From: Symsagittifera roscoffensis
Taxonomy: Eukaryota > Xenacoelomorpha > Acoela > Convolutidae
Reading direction: 5' to 3'
DNA length: 64,000 nucleotides
NCBI RefSeq assembly: GCF_963678635.1
Contig: NC_087064.1
Span: forward strand, 35,969,716-36,033,715
Each line of letters begins with the position of its first letter. Positions within the stretch are counted from its first letter, which is position 1. The notes under the pieces were generated by a model. That model was not told where the DNA came from and did no database searches. It saw only the letters and a program-made list of their open reading frames with translations. Positions 1 through 12,281 of this stretch are shown one piece after another. Made by a program: the position numbers and the translations under genes.

Positions 1-3000
1 GTGCTGCTAGTGGTTGGGGATGAAGTAGATGATGTTGTCGATGAGGAGGTACTGCTGGTAGTTGGCGATGATGTTGATGATGTTGTGCTGCTAGTGGTAG
101 GTGAAGAAGTCGATGAAGTTGTGCTGCTAGTGGTAGGTGAAGAAGTTGATGAAGTTGTGCTACTAGTTGTGGAAGATGTTGTGGGTGAAGAGGTGCTACT
201 GGTTGAGTGAGAGCTTGTACTAGAAGTAGAATGAGAAGAAGTACTGGAAGTTGAATGACTGGAAGTGTAAGATGTGGTCGACGAAGTTGTGCTACTGGTA
301 GTAGGTGATGATGTAGATGAAGTTGTGCTGCTTGTTGTGGATGATGTGGTGGGAGAGGAAGTACTACTTGTTGTAGGAGAAGATGTTGACGAAGTGGTGC
401 TGCTTGATGTGGAAGAGCTAGTTGGTGAAGACGTGCTACTTGTGCTAGATGATGTCGTACTGCTCGTAGTTGGTGACGAAGTAGAAGATGTAGTGCTGCT
501 GGTAGACGAGGAAGTTGTTGAACTGGTAGTTGGTGAGGAAGTAGATGATGTGGTACTACTGGAAGTAGGCGAGGAACTGCTGCTTGTGGTAGAGGAAGTG
601 GTACTGCTAGTAGATGGAGAAGAAGTTGACGATGTTGTGCTACTTGTAGTTGAAGATGAAGTGGGAGAGGAGGTACTACTTGTTGTAGGAGACGATGTCG
701 ATGAAGTAGTGCTGCTCGTTGTGGAGGATGACGTTGGTGATGATATTGATGAAGTTGTGCTGCTAGAAGTAGATGATGTTGTTGGAGAAGATGTACTGCT
801 GGTAGTGGATGATGTGGAGCTACTTGTTGTAGGCGAAGAAGTTGACGAGGTCGTGCTGCTTGTAGTAGATGATGTTGTCGGAGAGGATGTGCTGCTAGTG
901 GTTGGGGATGAAGTAGATGATGTTGTCGATGAGGAGGTACTGCTGGTAGTTGGCGATGATGTTGATGATGTTGTGCTGCTAGTGGTAGGTGAAGAAGTCG
1001 ATGAAGTTGTGCTGCTAGTGGTAGGTGAAGAAGTTGATGAAGTTGTGCTACTAGTTGTGGAAGATGTTGTGGGTGAAGAGGTGCTACTGGTTGAGTGAGA
1101 GCTTGTACTAGAAGTAGAATGAGAAGAAGTACTGGAAGTTGAATGACTGGAAGTGGAAGATGTGGTCGACGAAGTTGTGCTACTGGTAGTAGGTGATGAT
1201 GTAGATGAAGTTGTGCTGCTTGTTGTGGATGATGTGGTGGGAGAGGAAGTACTACTTGTTGTAGGAGAAGATGTTGACGAAGTGGTGCTGCTTGATGTGG
1301 AAGAGCTAGTTGGTGAAGACGTGCTACTTGTGCTAGATGATGTCGTACTGCTCGTAGTTGGTGACGAAGTAGAAGATGTAGTGCTGCTGGTAGACGAGGA
1401 AGTTGTTGAACTGGTAGTTGGTGAGGAAGTAGATGATGTGGTACTACTGGAAGTAGGCGAGGAACTGCTGCTTGTGGTAGAGGAAGTGGTACTGCTAGTA
1501 GATGGAGAAGAAGTTGACGATGTTGTGCTACTTGTAGTAGAAGATGAAGTGGGAGAGGAGGTACTACTTGTTGTAGGAGACGATGTCGATGAAGTAGTGC
1601 TGCTCGTTGTGGAGGATGACGTTGGTGATGATATTGATGAAGTTGTGCTGCTAGAAGTAGATGATGTTGTTGGAGAAGATGTACTGCTGGTAGTGGATGA
1701 TGTGGAGCTACTTGTTGTAGGCGAAGAAGTTGACGAGGTCGTGCTGCTTGTAGTGGATGATGTTGTCGGAGAGGATGTGCTGCTAGTGGTTGGGGATGAA
1801 GTAGATGATGTTGTCGATGAGGAGGTACTGCTGGTAGTTGGCGATGATGTTGATGATGTTGTGCTGCTAGTGGTAGGTGAAGAAGTCGATGAAGTTGTGC
1901 TGCTAGTGGTAGGTGAAGAAGTTGATGAAGTTGTGCTACTAGTTGTGGAAGATGTTGTGGGTGAAGAGGTGCTACTGGTTGAGTGAGAGCTTGTACTAGA
2001 AGTAGAATGAGAAGAAGTACTGGAAGTTGAATGACTGGAAGTGGAAGATGTGGTCGACGAAGTTGTGCTACTGGTAGTAGGTGATGATGTAGATGAAGTT
2101 GTGCTGCTTGTTGTGGATGATGTGGTGGGAGAGGAAGTACTACTTGTTGTAGGAGAAGATGTTGACGAAGTGGTGCTGCTTGATGTGGAAGAGCTAGTTG
2201 GTGAAGACGTGCTACTTGTGCTAGATGATGTCGTACTGCTCGTAGTTGGTGACGAAGTAGAAGATGTAGTGCTGCTGGTAGACGAGGAAGTTGTTGAACT
2301 GGTAGTTGGTGAGGAAGTAGATGATGTGGTACTACTGGAAGTAGGCGAGGAACTGCTGCTTGTGGTAGAGGAAGTGGTACTGCTAGTAGATGGAGAAGAA
2401 GTTGACGATGTTGTGCTACTTGTAGTAGAAGATGAAGTGGGAGAGGAAGTACTACTTGTTGTAGGAGACGATGTCGATGAAGTAGTGCTGCTCGTTGTGG
2501 AGGATGACGTTGGTGATGATGTTGATGAAGTTGTGCTGCTAGAAGTAGATGATGTTGTTGGAGAAGATGTACTGCTGGTAGTGGATGATGTGGAGCTACT
2601 TGTTGTAGGCGAAGAAGTTGACGAGGTCGTGCTGCTTGTAGTGGATGATGTTGTCGGAGAGGATGTGCTGCTAGTGGTTGGGGATGAAGTAGATGATGTT
2701 GTCGATGAGGAGGTACTGCTGGTAGTTGGCGATGATGTTGAAGAAGTTGTGCTGCTAGTTGTAGACGAAGAACTTGATGATGTTGTGCTGCTAGTGGTAG
2801 GTGAAGAAGTTGATGAAGTTGTGCTACTAGTTGTGGAAGATGTTGTGGGTGAAGAGGTGCTACTGGTTGAGTGAGAGCTTGTACTAGAACTAGAATGAGA
2901 AGAAGTACTGGAAGTTGAATGACTGGAAGTGGAAGATGTGGTCGACGAAGTTGTGCTACTGGTAGTAGGTGATGATGTAGATGAAGTTGTGCTGCTTGTT

Positions 3001-6000
3001 GTGGATGATGTGGTGGGAGAGGAAGTACTACTTGTTGTAGGAGAAGATGTTGACGAAGTGGTGCTGCTTGATGTGGAAGAGCTAGTTGGTGAAGACGTGC
3101 TACTTGTGCTAGATGATGTCGTACTGCTCGTAGTTGGTGACGAAGTAGAAGATGTAGTGCTGCTGGTAGACGAGGAAGTTGTTGAACTGGTAGTTGGTGA
3201 GGAAGTAGATGATGTGGTACTACTGGAAGTAGGCGAGGAACTGCTGCTTGTGGTAGAGGAAGTGGTACTGCTAGTAGATGGAGAAGAAGTTGACGATGTT
3301 GTGCTACTTGTAGTAGAAGATGAAGTGGGAGAGGAAGTACTACTTGTTGTAGGAGACGATGCCGATGAAGTAGTGCTGCTCGTTGTGGAGGATGACGTTG
3401 GTGATGATGTTGATGAAGTTGTGCTGCTAGAAGTAGATGATGTTGTTGGAGAAGATGTACTGCTGGTAGTGGATAATGTGGAGCTACTTGTTGTAGGCGA
3501 AGAAGTTGACGAGGTCGTGCTGCTTGTAGTGGATGATGTTGTCGGAGAGGATGTGCTGCTAGTGGTTGGGGATGAAGTAGATGATGTTGTCGATGAGGAG
3601 GTACTGCTGGTAGTTGGCGATGATGTTGATGATGTTGTGCTGCTAGTGGTAGGTGAAGAAGTCGATGAAGTTGTGCTGCTAGTGGTAGGTGAAGAAGTTG
3701 ATGAAGTTGTGCTACTAGTTGTGGAAGATGTTGTGGGTGAAGAGGTGCTACTGGTTGAGTGAGAGCTTGTACTAGAAGTAGAATGAGAAGAAGTACTGGA
3801 AGTTGAATGACTGGAAGTGGAAGATGTGGTCGACGAAGTTGTGCTACTGGTAGTAGGTGATGATGTAGATGAAGTTGTGCTGCTTGTTGTGGATGATGTG
3901 GTGGGAGAGGAAGTACTACTTGTTGTAGGAGAAGATGTTGACGAAGTGGTGCTGCTTGATGTGGAAGAGCTAGTTGGTGAAGACGTGCTACTTGTGCTAG
4001 ATGATGTCGTACTGCTCGTAGTTGGTGACGAAGTAGAAGATGTAGTGCTGCTGGTAGACGAGGAAGTTGTTGAACTGGTAGTTGGTGAGGAAGTAGATGA
4101 TGTGGTACTACTGGAAGTAGGCGAGGAACTGCTGCTTGTGGTAGAGGAAGTGGTACTGCTAGTAGATGGAGAAGAAGTTGACGATGTTGTGCTACTTGTA
4201 GTAGAAGATGAAGTGGGAGAGGAAGTACTACTTGTTGTAGGAGACGATGTCGATGAAGTAGTGCTGCTCGTTGTGGAGGATGACGTTGGTGATGATGTTG
4301 ATGAAGTTGTGCTGCTAGAAGTAGATGATGTTGTTGGAGAAGATGTACTGCTGGTAGTGGATGATGTGGAGCTACTTGTTGTAGGCGAAGAAGTTGACGA
4401 GGTCGTGCTGCTTGTAGTGGATGATGTTGTCGGAGAGGATGTGCTGCTAGTGGTTGGGGATGAAGTAGATGATGTTGTCGATGAGGAGGTACTGCTGGTA
4501 GTTGGCGATGATGTTGATGATGTTGTGCTGCTAGTGGTAGGTGAAGAAGTCGATGAAGTTGTGCTGCTAGTGGTAGGTGAAGAAGTTGATGAAGTTGTGC
4601 TACTAGTTGTGGAAGATGTTGTGGGTGAATAGGTGCTACTGGTTGAGTGAGAGCTTGTACTAGAAGTAGAATGAGAAGAAGTACTGGAAGTTGAATGACT
4701 GGAAGTGGAAGATGTGGTCGACGAAGTTGTGCTACTGGTAGTAGGTGATGATGTAGATGAAGTTGTGCTGCTTGTTGTGGATGATGTGGTGGGAGAGGAA
4801 GTACTACTTGTTGTAGGAGAAGATGTTGACGAAGTGGTGCTGCTTGATGTGGAAGAGCTAGTTGGTGAAGACGTGCTACTTGTGCTAGATGATGTCGTAC
4901 TGCTCGTAGTTGGTGACGAAGTAGAAGATGTAGTGCTGCTGGTAGACGAGGAAGTTGTTGAACTGGTAGTTGGTGAGGAAGTAGATGATGTGGTACTACT
5001 GGAAGTAGGCGATGAACTGCTGCTTGTGGTAGAGGAAGTGGTACTGCTAGTAGATGGAGAAGAAGTTGACGATGTTGTGCTACTTGTAGTAGAAGATGAA
5101 GTGGGAGAGGAAGTACTACTTGTTGTAGGAGACGATGTCGATGAGGTAGTGCTGCTCGTTGTGGAGGATGACGTTGGTGATGATGTTGATGAAGTTGTGC
5201 TGCTAGAAGTAGATGATGTTGTTGGAGAAGATGTATTGCTGGTAGTGGATGATGTGGAGCTACTTGTTGTAGGCGAAGAAGTTGACGAGGTCGTGCTGCT
5301 TGTAGTGGATGATGTTGTCGGAGAGGATGTGCTGCTAGTGGTTGGGGATGAAGTAGATGATGTTGTCGATGAGGAGGTACTGCTGGTAGTTGGCGATGAT
5401 GTTGAAGAAGTTGTGCTGCTAGTTGTAGACGAAGAACTTGATGATGTTGTGCTGCTAGTGGTAGGTGAAGAAGTTGATGAAGTTGTGCTACTAGTTGTGG
5501 AAGATGTTGTGGGTGAAGAGGTGCTACTGGTTGAGTGAGAGCTTGTACTAGAAGTAGAATGAGAAGAAGTACTGGAAGTTGAATGACTGGAAGTGGAAGA
5601 TGTGGTCGACGAAGTTGTGCTACTGGTAGTAGGTGATGATGTAGATGAAGTTGTGCTGCTTGTTGTGGATGATGTGGTGGGAGAGGAAGTACTACTTGTT
5701 GTAGGAGAAGATGTTGACGAAGTGGTGCTGCTTGATGTGGAAGAGCTAGTTGGTGAAGACGTGCTACTTGTGCTAGATGATGTCGTACTGCTCGTAGTTG
5801 GTGACGAAGTAGAAGATGTAGTGCTGCTGGTAGACGAGGAAGTTGTTGAACTGGTAGTTGGTGAGGAAGTAGATGATGTGGTACTACTGGAAGTAGGCGA
5901 GGAACTGCTGCTTGTGGTAGAGGAAGTGGTACTGCTAGTAGATGGAGAAGAAGTTGACGATGTTGTGCTACTTGTAGTAGAAGATGAAGTGGGAGAGGAA

Positions 6001-6873
6001 GTACTACTTGTTGTAGGAGACGATGTCGATGAAGTAGTGCTGCTCGTTGTGGAGGATGACGTTGGTGATGATGTTGATGAAGTTGTGCTGCTAGAAGTAG
6101 ATGATGTTGTTGGAGAAGATGTACTGCTGGTAGTGGATGATGTGGAGCTACTTGTTGTAGGCGAAGAAGTTGACGAGGTCGTGCTGCTTGTAGTGGATGA
6201 TGTTGTCGGAGAGGATGTGCTGCTAGTGGTTGGGGATGAAGTAGATGATGTTGTCGATGAGGAGGTACTGCTGGTAGTTGGCGATGATGTTGAAGAAGTT
6301 GTGCTGCTAGTTGTAGACGAAGAACTTGATGATGTTGTGCTGCTAGTGGTAGGTGAAGAAGTTGATGAAGTTGTGCTACTAGTTGTGGAAGATGTTGTGG
6401 GTGAAGAAGTGCTACTGGTTGAGTGAGAGCTTGTACTAGAAGTAGAATGAGAAGAAGTACTGGAAGTTGAATGACTGGAAGTGGAAGATGTGGTCGACGA
6501 AGTTGTGCTACTGGTAGTAGGTGATGATGTAGATGAAGTTGTGCTGCTTGTTGTGGTTGATGTGGTGGGAGAGGAAGTACTACTTGTTGTAGGAGAAGAT
6601 GTTGACGAAGTGGTGCTGCTTGATGTGGAAGAGCTAGTTGGTGAAGACGTGCTACTTGTGCTAGATGATGTCGTACTGCTCGTAGTTGGTGACGAAGTAG
6701 AAGATGTAGTGCTGCTGGTAGACGAGGAAGTTGTTGAACTGGTAGTTGGTGAGGAAGTAGATGATATGGTACTACTGGAAGTAGGCGAGGAACTGCTGCT
6801 TGTGGTAGAGGAAGTGGTACTGCTAGTAGATGGAGAAGAAGTTGACGATGTTGTGCTACTTGTAGTAGAAGAT
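1..6873 (-). CDS. Ser/Thr/Pro-rich mucin-like protein, giant tandem-repeat exon (partial both ends)
   Basis: On the minus strand one frame stays open from the assembly gap at 6874 to the window edge, about 2,290 codons with no stop. It encodes almost only Ser and Thr with regular Pro, in short phrases such as TSSTSSPTTSST, plus a His-bearing linker (TSSHSTSSTSSHST) once per 888-bp unit. Such PTS domains are heavily O-glycosylated in secreted or surface mucins; that role is inferred from composition, and no signal peptide, cysteine domain or anchor is visible. Neither exon end is seen: the 5' border lies in or beyond the gap and the 3' end lies outside the window. Substitutions between units give Ser to Tyr (near 267 and 4629), Ser to Leu (3473) and Ser to Ala (3362), never a stop or indel. 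The opposite strand reads as Val/Leu/Asp/Glu but is cut by stops in every unit, so the minus strand is preferred. A non-coding satellite that is open by chance is the main alternative. Confidence 0.72.
1..6873. repeat. Macrosatellite, 888-bp unit, about 7.7 copies
   Basis: Landmark positions recur at exactly 888-bp spacing (265, 1153, 2041, 2929, 3817, 4705, 5593, 6481), so no net indel has been fixed across the array. Each unit is itself built from about 25 short degenerate subunits of roughly 33-39 bp. Two versions of one stretch exist: version A in units ending near 210, 1098, 1986, 3762 and 4632, and version B (gttgaagaagttgtgctgct replacing gttgatgatgttgtgctgct and the following bases) in units ending near 2874, 5538 and 6426. 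The array stops at a 200-N gap, so the true copy number is unknown. Confidence 0.97.
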
Positions 6874-7073
6874 NNNNNNNNNNNNNNNNNNNNNNNNNNN
6901 NNNNNNNNNNNNNNNNNNNNNNNNNNNNNNNNNNNNNNNNNNNNNNNNNNNNNNNNNNNNNNNNNNNNNNNNNNNNNNNNNNNNNNNNNNNNNNNNNNNN
7001 NNNNNNNNNNNNNNNNNNNNNNNNNNNNNNNNNNNNNNNNNNNNNNNNNNNNNNNNNNNNNNNNNNNNNNNNN
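6874..7073. other. Assembly gap (200 N)
   Basis: A run of exactly 200 N interrupts the macrosatellite. Its round size suggests a placeholder for a gap of unknown length, as expected at a collapsed tandem array. The 5' border of the mucin-like exon is probably hidden here. Confidence 0.99.
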
Positions 7074-7520
7074 GTATGTGATGATTAAACTGAAGTTCTA
7101 TTAACTAACGAACTAGCTACAATGACTATATATTATTATATTTAATCATATGTAGTCAAAATTGATTTGTCGTTGGTGCTCTCTATGCAGTTTTTGAGAA
7201 ATTTAAAAGACTACAAAAAGACTTCAAAACCCCACAAGGACTCTTTAAAAAATTTTAAACTTAAGTTCATTAAAAAAATTCAGTTATCAAAAAATATCGT
7301 TCTTCTAAATACTTTTTAATTGCCTGGCTCAAATCATTTTTGCTACTTTTTTAGTGTCAGGTGGCTTTCATCTTACTTTGCTTTTAGAGGAAAAGAAATC
7401 AAAATGATGAGTTTTTGCGCCGTTTTTTTGAATATTTTTCAATAAGTTTCAATTAATTTTGGTTTACTTGCTTTCCAGTCTATTTTGTGTAAAATGATGA
7501 TTAGAATCCCAAGTTCAAAA
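7074..7520. other. AT-rich non-coding sequence
   Basis: No Ser/Thr-rich frame continues on the minus strand to the right of the gap, so this is probably intron of the mucin-like gene. No other structure was recognised. Confidence 0.5.
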
Positions 7521-7527
7521 TTACGTC

Positions 7528-7607
7528 GCGCTTTTGGTGCAGTGGTAACAACTTTGCTTGCGACGACAAAGGCTCAGCGCTCGATTCCAGTCGGTGCCTC
7601 TCTTTTT
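7528..7607 (+). repeat. tRNA-like Pol III unit / SINE head (degenerate)
   Basis: An A-box-like TGGTGCAGTGG (7535-7545) is followed 44 bp later by a B-box-like GCTCGATTCC (7579-7588) and a T-run at 7603-7607 that could terminate Pol III. Box order and spacing fit a tRNA-derived promoter. The implied acceptor and T stems do not pair and the anticodon region does not fold properly, so this is not a functional tRNA gene; a tRNA-derived SINE head or old pseudogene fits better. Confidence 0.35.
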
Positions 7608-8130
7608 GCAAACTGAAAATGTTAGTCAAATTTTTTGGAATTTAGATTTTTTCTAGCATTTTGAATATTCTTTGTAAAATTTCAATTCTTGCTGGAAAAT
7701 GAGTTCCGTTTTTTGGATTTATTGAGTTTTTATTTAGTTTTTTTAGATTTTTATAAAAAATTTTCTTTGTGTTGTTTCATTTGTTCGTGATCATAGTCTC
7801 TCTATTTTGTATCGCAAGTGGTGCAACGCTCTGTAGTGCAAAAATGTTTCATTTTGTATCGCAGGAGTTATTCAATTGCTTTTCATTTTAGTTTCAAACA
7901 AAATTGATGATTACACAAGCATACATAATGTTTTCTTCCAAACAAGTACCTTACCGATTTTTAAAAATGCAACAATGGAAAACCTGCCTGCGCTCCTGGG
8001 AGCCCGCAATTTCCAACAGTCTCTTTTTACCTTACTCGACGTTCTACGGCCTTCAACAAATTTCAGTGGGGGAATTAATAATCTTTTTTTAAAACAGTTC
8101 TAAGTAAAAAAAACTTCTATGCAAACCTTA

Positions 8131-9935
8131 AGTTAAGAGTTCAATCGAAAAAACTGTTAAGTTATCCGTAAAAGTCTTGGGAACTGTCCAATATTTGACG
8201 TTTTTGATACTCTTTGTAAAAGAGATTTTTAAATTAGAATTAGCAATTGAAAACTGCTCACACTAGCAAAAAGGTAAATCGGATTACACAGAAAAAACGG
8301 TTAGTAGTTTGTAATTTTAATTATTTTTAGCAGCAATTGGTACAAGTTGCAGTTAAATATTGTAGAGATATTTAAAAAAAACAAGTTTTTGGGACAACTT
8401 TTTCGATAACATTTGCAGCTTTAAATTACATTTAATTGTCCAGAGAGATTTTACAAGAATCTATTTTTGGAGATAATTTTATAAGGAAATTTCTCTTCAA
8501 AAATATTCATAGCAAAAAAAAGGTCAGTCAAGACCCTAAATTTATTTAAAATCTCATTTGAGGCTGCTATAATTTATTCAAAACTCTGACCAAAAACATG
8601 CTTGAAAACTGTCGGATTTATTCCAAAACTTTGGGCAAACAGTAGAGATAAAATGATACTTTTCTTGACCAAATTTGAATTTTAGTTTTAAAACTTGCTA
8701 TTTCTCGCAAAAAATCAAACACAATTCAAAGCTGCCCTCAGTGTTTGGCGGAATAAAAGATGAAAGCGTTTCTCATGGAAGGTTTTTGTATGTATCGCCC
8801 GTAGCACGTGCGGGGGAAGAAGGATGAATGCAACCGTTTCTTTTTCTCCATTCTGGAAAACTACTATTAAAAGAAAAACGATTAAATCTGAGATCAAAAG
8901 TTCAATCGAAAGAACAGGTAGCGTGGTGGGGATCTTTTTGCAGAATCGGTTAAGCCCTAATTGTTCTTACCATTGAAAATGGGGAGAAACTTTGTATTCG
9001 GCTGTGTTTTAGTTTGTTTTGCTTTTTATTTTCCACGCAAAATCAGGAACCACAAATAATCATCGGACTGGGTTGAGTGATACATCATATTAAAGCCGTT
9101 ACAGTCGTGTTTTGAACCGCTTTAAAAAAATCAAATTTTTTTAGTTTCGATTTATAAAGAGAGCGAGCAGTCTTTTATTAACTGCTTAAAAGCTTACAAT
9201 AGCTTAATTTGAAAATTAAAAAATTAGTTTTAACTTGAGTAGCGTTAGCTTACTTTGAGTCTTTAAGCGCTTTTTTGGAATCAGAATTGTCAAAAATTCA
9301 AAAAACTTCAAAACTTCTGAAAAAAAATTGTTTTTTATTTGCTTATTTTACTATGACTGTCAAATATACTTAATCTCCAGTTTTTTGCGCAGCTTCTTTT
9401 ATCACACCACGCCAAAAAAAAAACGACAATAATTTGAAAAAACTTTGTTGTATTTATTTAAGACTGTGGTCGGAACATTCTTGAGATTAGAAGTTTGAGA
9501 TTAAGGATTCAACCGACAAAATGGTAGCAATGTTGACTCCATAAGAGCTACGCCCCAATTTTTGTTAAAAACCCATTTTTGGACACTTTTGTTTTTTTTT
9601 CTCCAAAATACCCAATGCAAGGTGAGATTAAGGATTCAGTCAAAACAGCAGCGAATATTTCAGCGCAAGCTATTGTGTGTAAATTATTAAACGAAAAACC
9701 TATGGCTGTAGAAAATGTCCAATTATAATGATTTGCCTGTTATTTGGAAATTTTTAGACTTTTAACAATAACTACTCTGCCAAATCTGAGATTAAAGGTG
9801 CACTCGAAAGAACAGGTGCTGCAAATTTTTTCTGCGCTCTTATTTTGTAAAACAAATTTTTCTAAACTGAATAGCCATATTTTAAAATTTTTGCCGTTTT
9901 GGAATATGTGATTAAGGGTTCAGTGGAAAGAGCAA
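8131..9935 (+). repeat. Recurrent 26-bp motif (GAGATTAAGGRTTCARTCGA and AAGAACAGG)
   Basis: Variants of one phrase recur near 8131, 8890, 9497, 9624, 9788 and 9908. The last four are spaced 127, 164 and 120 bp apart. The sequence between them is less similar, so this looks like a decayed tandem array or an element with internal repeats. No coding potential is seen in 7.6-13.6 kb. Confidence 0.55.
8340..8860 (+). repeat. Diverged duplicate of 10.62-11.35 kb
   Basis: Phrases around 8345 (tgcagttaaatattgtagag), 8500-8540 (tcaaaaatattcatagcaaa, gtcaagaccct) and 8793-8862 (cccgtagcacgtgcggggga ... ctccattctgg) have diverged counterparts in the same order at 10645, 10710-10755 and 11290-11345. Confidence 0.4.
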
Positions 9936-10619
9936 GTTTTTGGCGAGTTCCTTGCATAAACTGGTTTGGCCAGTTGTGAAAGAAATCTGCCATTGACTTG
10001 GAAATTGTCTATTAAATGTCCTTATGACCCATTTCTTGGACTTCGTTCGAATTCCGCGAGCGATCATAATTACTTTGAGTTTGGGAAACCAATCGAACGT
10101 AAAACAGTCGAGATTTTTTTTGCAGAGGAACCCGCAATGGATTTGTGAGCTGTCGAATAGTTGACTTTTTGACCATTTTTTGGCCTTTGTTCTATTTCTT
10201 CAAAACGACCATGTCTATAATACGTTTTAGAAAATAATCGAACAGTGTTTTTAACGTGTTTTCAAAATTTTAGAAATTAATCGAACTGCGCTTCCAATTA
10301 AAACTTTTTTGTGCTTTTAATACTAATTGATGCATGGATTTGAGAAAGGTCCATTTTTTTCTAAATTTTGATATAAATTTAAAATTATGCAGTACCTTTC
10401 GCATCAGTATATCCTCCTAAAAACTGTCAGACTGGGCGCCCTGTTGGCTTTTTTTCAGATAGATGTAGCAAAATGATGCTTGCCACATCTTTTGAAAAAT
10501 TATAGTATCAATTTCCAGTTTGCCCTTAGTCGGAGAAATCGGATAGGAAGCTCAAAATTTAATTTTTTCTTTACTCACGATAACTAAGATTCTTCCAGCC
10601 GTTTTTAAATCAAATTAAC

Positions 10620-11350
10620 AGCTTCAAACTGCTCGCAAGTCGCAGTTAAATCTCGAAAGATATCTTACACAAATCATTTTTTGAAAATATTTAATGAGGA
10701 AAAAGTCTCCTCAAAAATGATTATCTCGAAAAAGAAAGTGAATCAAGATCCTGAAACTATTCGATTGATCTAAGAATTTATGCAACTTCTGGCCATTAAA
10801 CAGGCAACTAAAATTGGATGTGTTCTTATATATTGGGCTATAGAAAAATCTAGCGGTGTGTTTCATGGGTGTGAATTTGCCTACCTATTTTAATAACATT
10901 GCGTATAAAGAGAAAAAGTTTGAGTTGCCAAATAAAAAGAATTGATAAGAATTTTTTTTTACTGTGGTCAACCAGTGACAAAACTCATTTTTCTGTAATC
11001 GAGGTGAAACTCGTTTTCTCTGCAGCTCAGAGCACGACAAAAAAGTATTTCAAAAAATAATATACTCAACCAACTTCGACGTATAGTTTTGAAACTTTTT
11101 ATTGCATGCAAAAAATCAAACAACTCTTTTTGCACTCAAATTTGATGAAATTGCTTTTTAATCTTTTTATATTGCTTGCAGAAAATCAAAACTGAAACAT
11201 CACTCAGAGCCTTATCTTGTCCTCGGTGAAAGTATTTTTCCCTAAAAACTACGCAATTTTGTGCATTTCTATAGAAAAAATTATATGATGTTACCCGTAG
11301 TGTGCGAAGGGGGATGGAAGCTTACGCTTCTTTTCTCGACTCTGGTTGCT
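10620..11350 (+). repeat. Diverged duplicate of 8.34-8.86 kb
   Basis: This is the partner of the segment at 8340-8860, with the same ordered phrases. It contains about 200 extra bp before the cccgtagtgtgcgaaggggg block. No open frame of note. Confidence 0.4.
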
Positions 11351-12281
11351 AAGTTTTTTCAAAGAGCCAACCTTTGCTACTGTTTTACGATATCGTGTTT
11401 TTTTGGATGACCAACCCTAGCATCATTAAAAAGTTAAAGGTACCGTCAGCCTCATTATTCACAAAACTTGAGATTTTTATGTAAAATTTTTTCAAAAAGT
11501 GCCCAAAAACGTTTTTTTATGCAGCATTAAAACTTTTCTAAAATAGGATCTTAACAGCATTGTTGTCAGGCAAAATTATTTGAGAAACCACTTAGTTGAA
11601 TGAGTTTGTAGCAGCAATCCTTAATTTATTCACAAACAAAATATGATCATTTTAAAGAAAATAATATTCAAGTAGTTTCAACAGCCCTGATTCTAAATCT
11701 TTTGAATCAAAAAAATTCCAAGAGTAGAGTAGTAATTTAACAAATATTTATCGTGATTTTTCATGGAGTTGCCGCAAAAATAAGCATGAATTAATTAAAC
11801 ACTAAAAAATGTATTAGAGCCGCAAATGAACGTTTTGAAAAAAAAAATTTTGATTTACAAATAACATTTAAATTCAAGTGAGTAAAAAAATTGTATATAC
11901 AATTTTGGCTTAGATTTTATCAGAAGTTTTATGTTTAAATCCGGAGTGGAGAAAATAATGAAAATTTTTGCTCTTTAAAGTATGACAATTTAGATGCTGA
12001 AATTCTGAGCCTGAAAGGAATAAAAATCGTTTGTGATTAATTTCGTAAAATAAGAAAATATGCTGCCGGTTTGGCTAATATAAACTTCTTACTGCGTGCT
12101 TATTTATTCAGTTTCCTCTGATTATGAGTTTAGTCAATCCGAGCTCAAATTTATTTCAACTCGATTTTGAGGATAACCGTAATTGGTCCAAATAGTAAGG
12201 CACTAAGCGAATATTATATCAAAACTTTTCATACTGTATTTTGACGGGGAGCGGGTGTTGAAAAGTTGTTAGATTGAGTTT

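Noticed and set aside
1-7104. Plus-strand open frames of about 270-277 codons rich in Val, Leu, Asp and Glu
   Set aside because: They are the antisense of the Ser/Thr-rich minus frame, are broken by stops in every 888-bp unit, and the last one runs into N.
7528-7600. Functional tRNA gene
   Set aside because: Acceptor and T stems do not pair and no proper anticodon loop forms.
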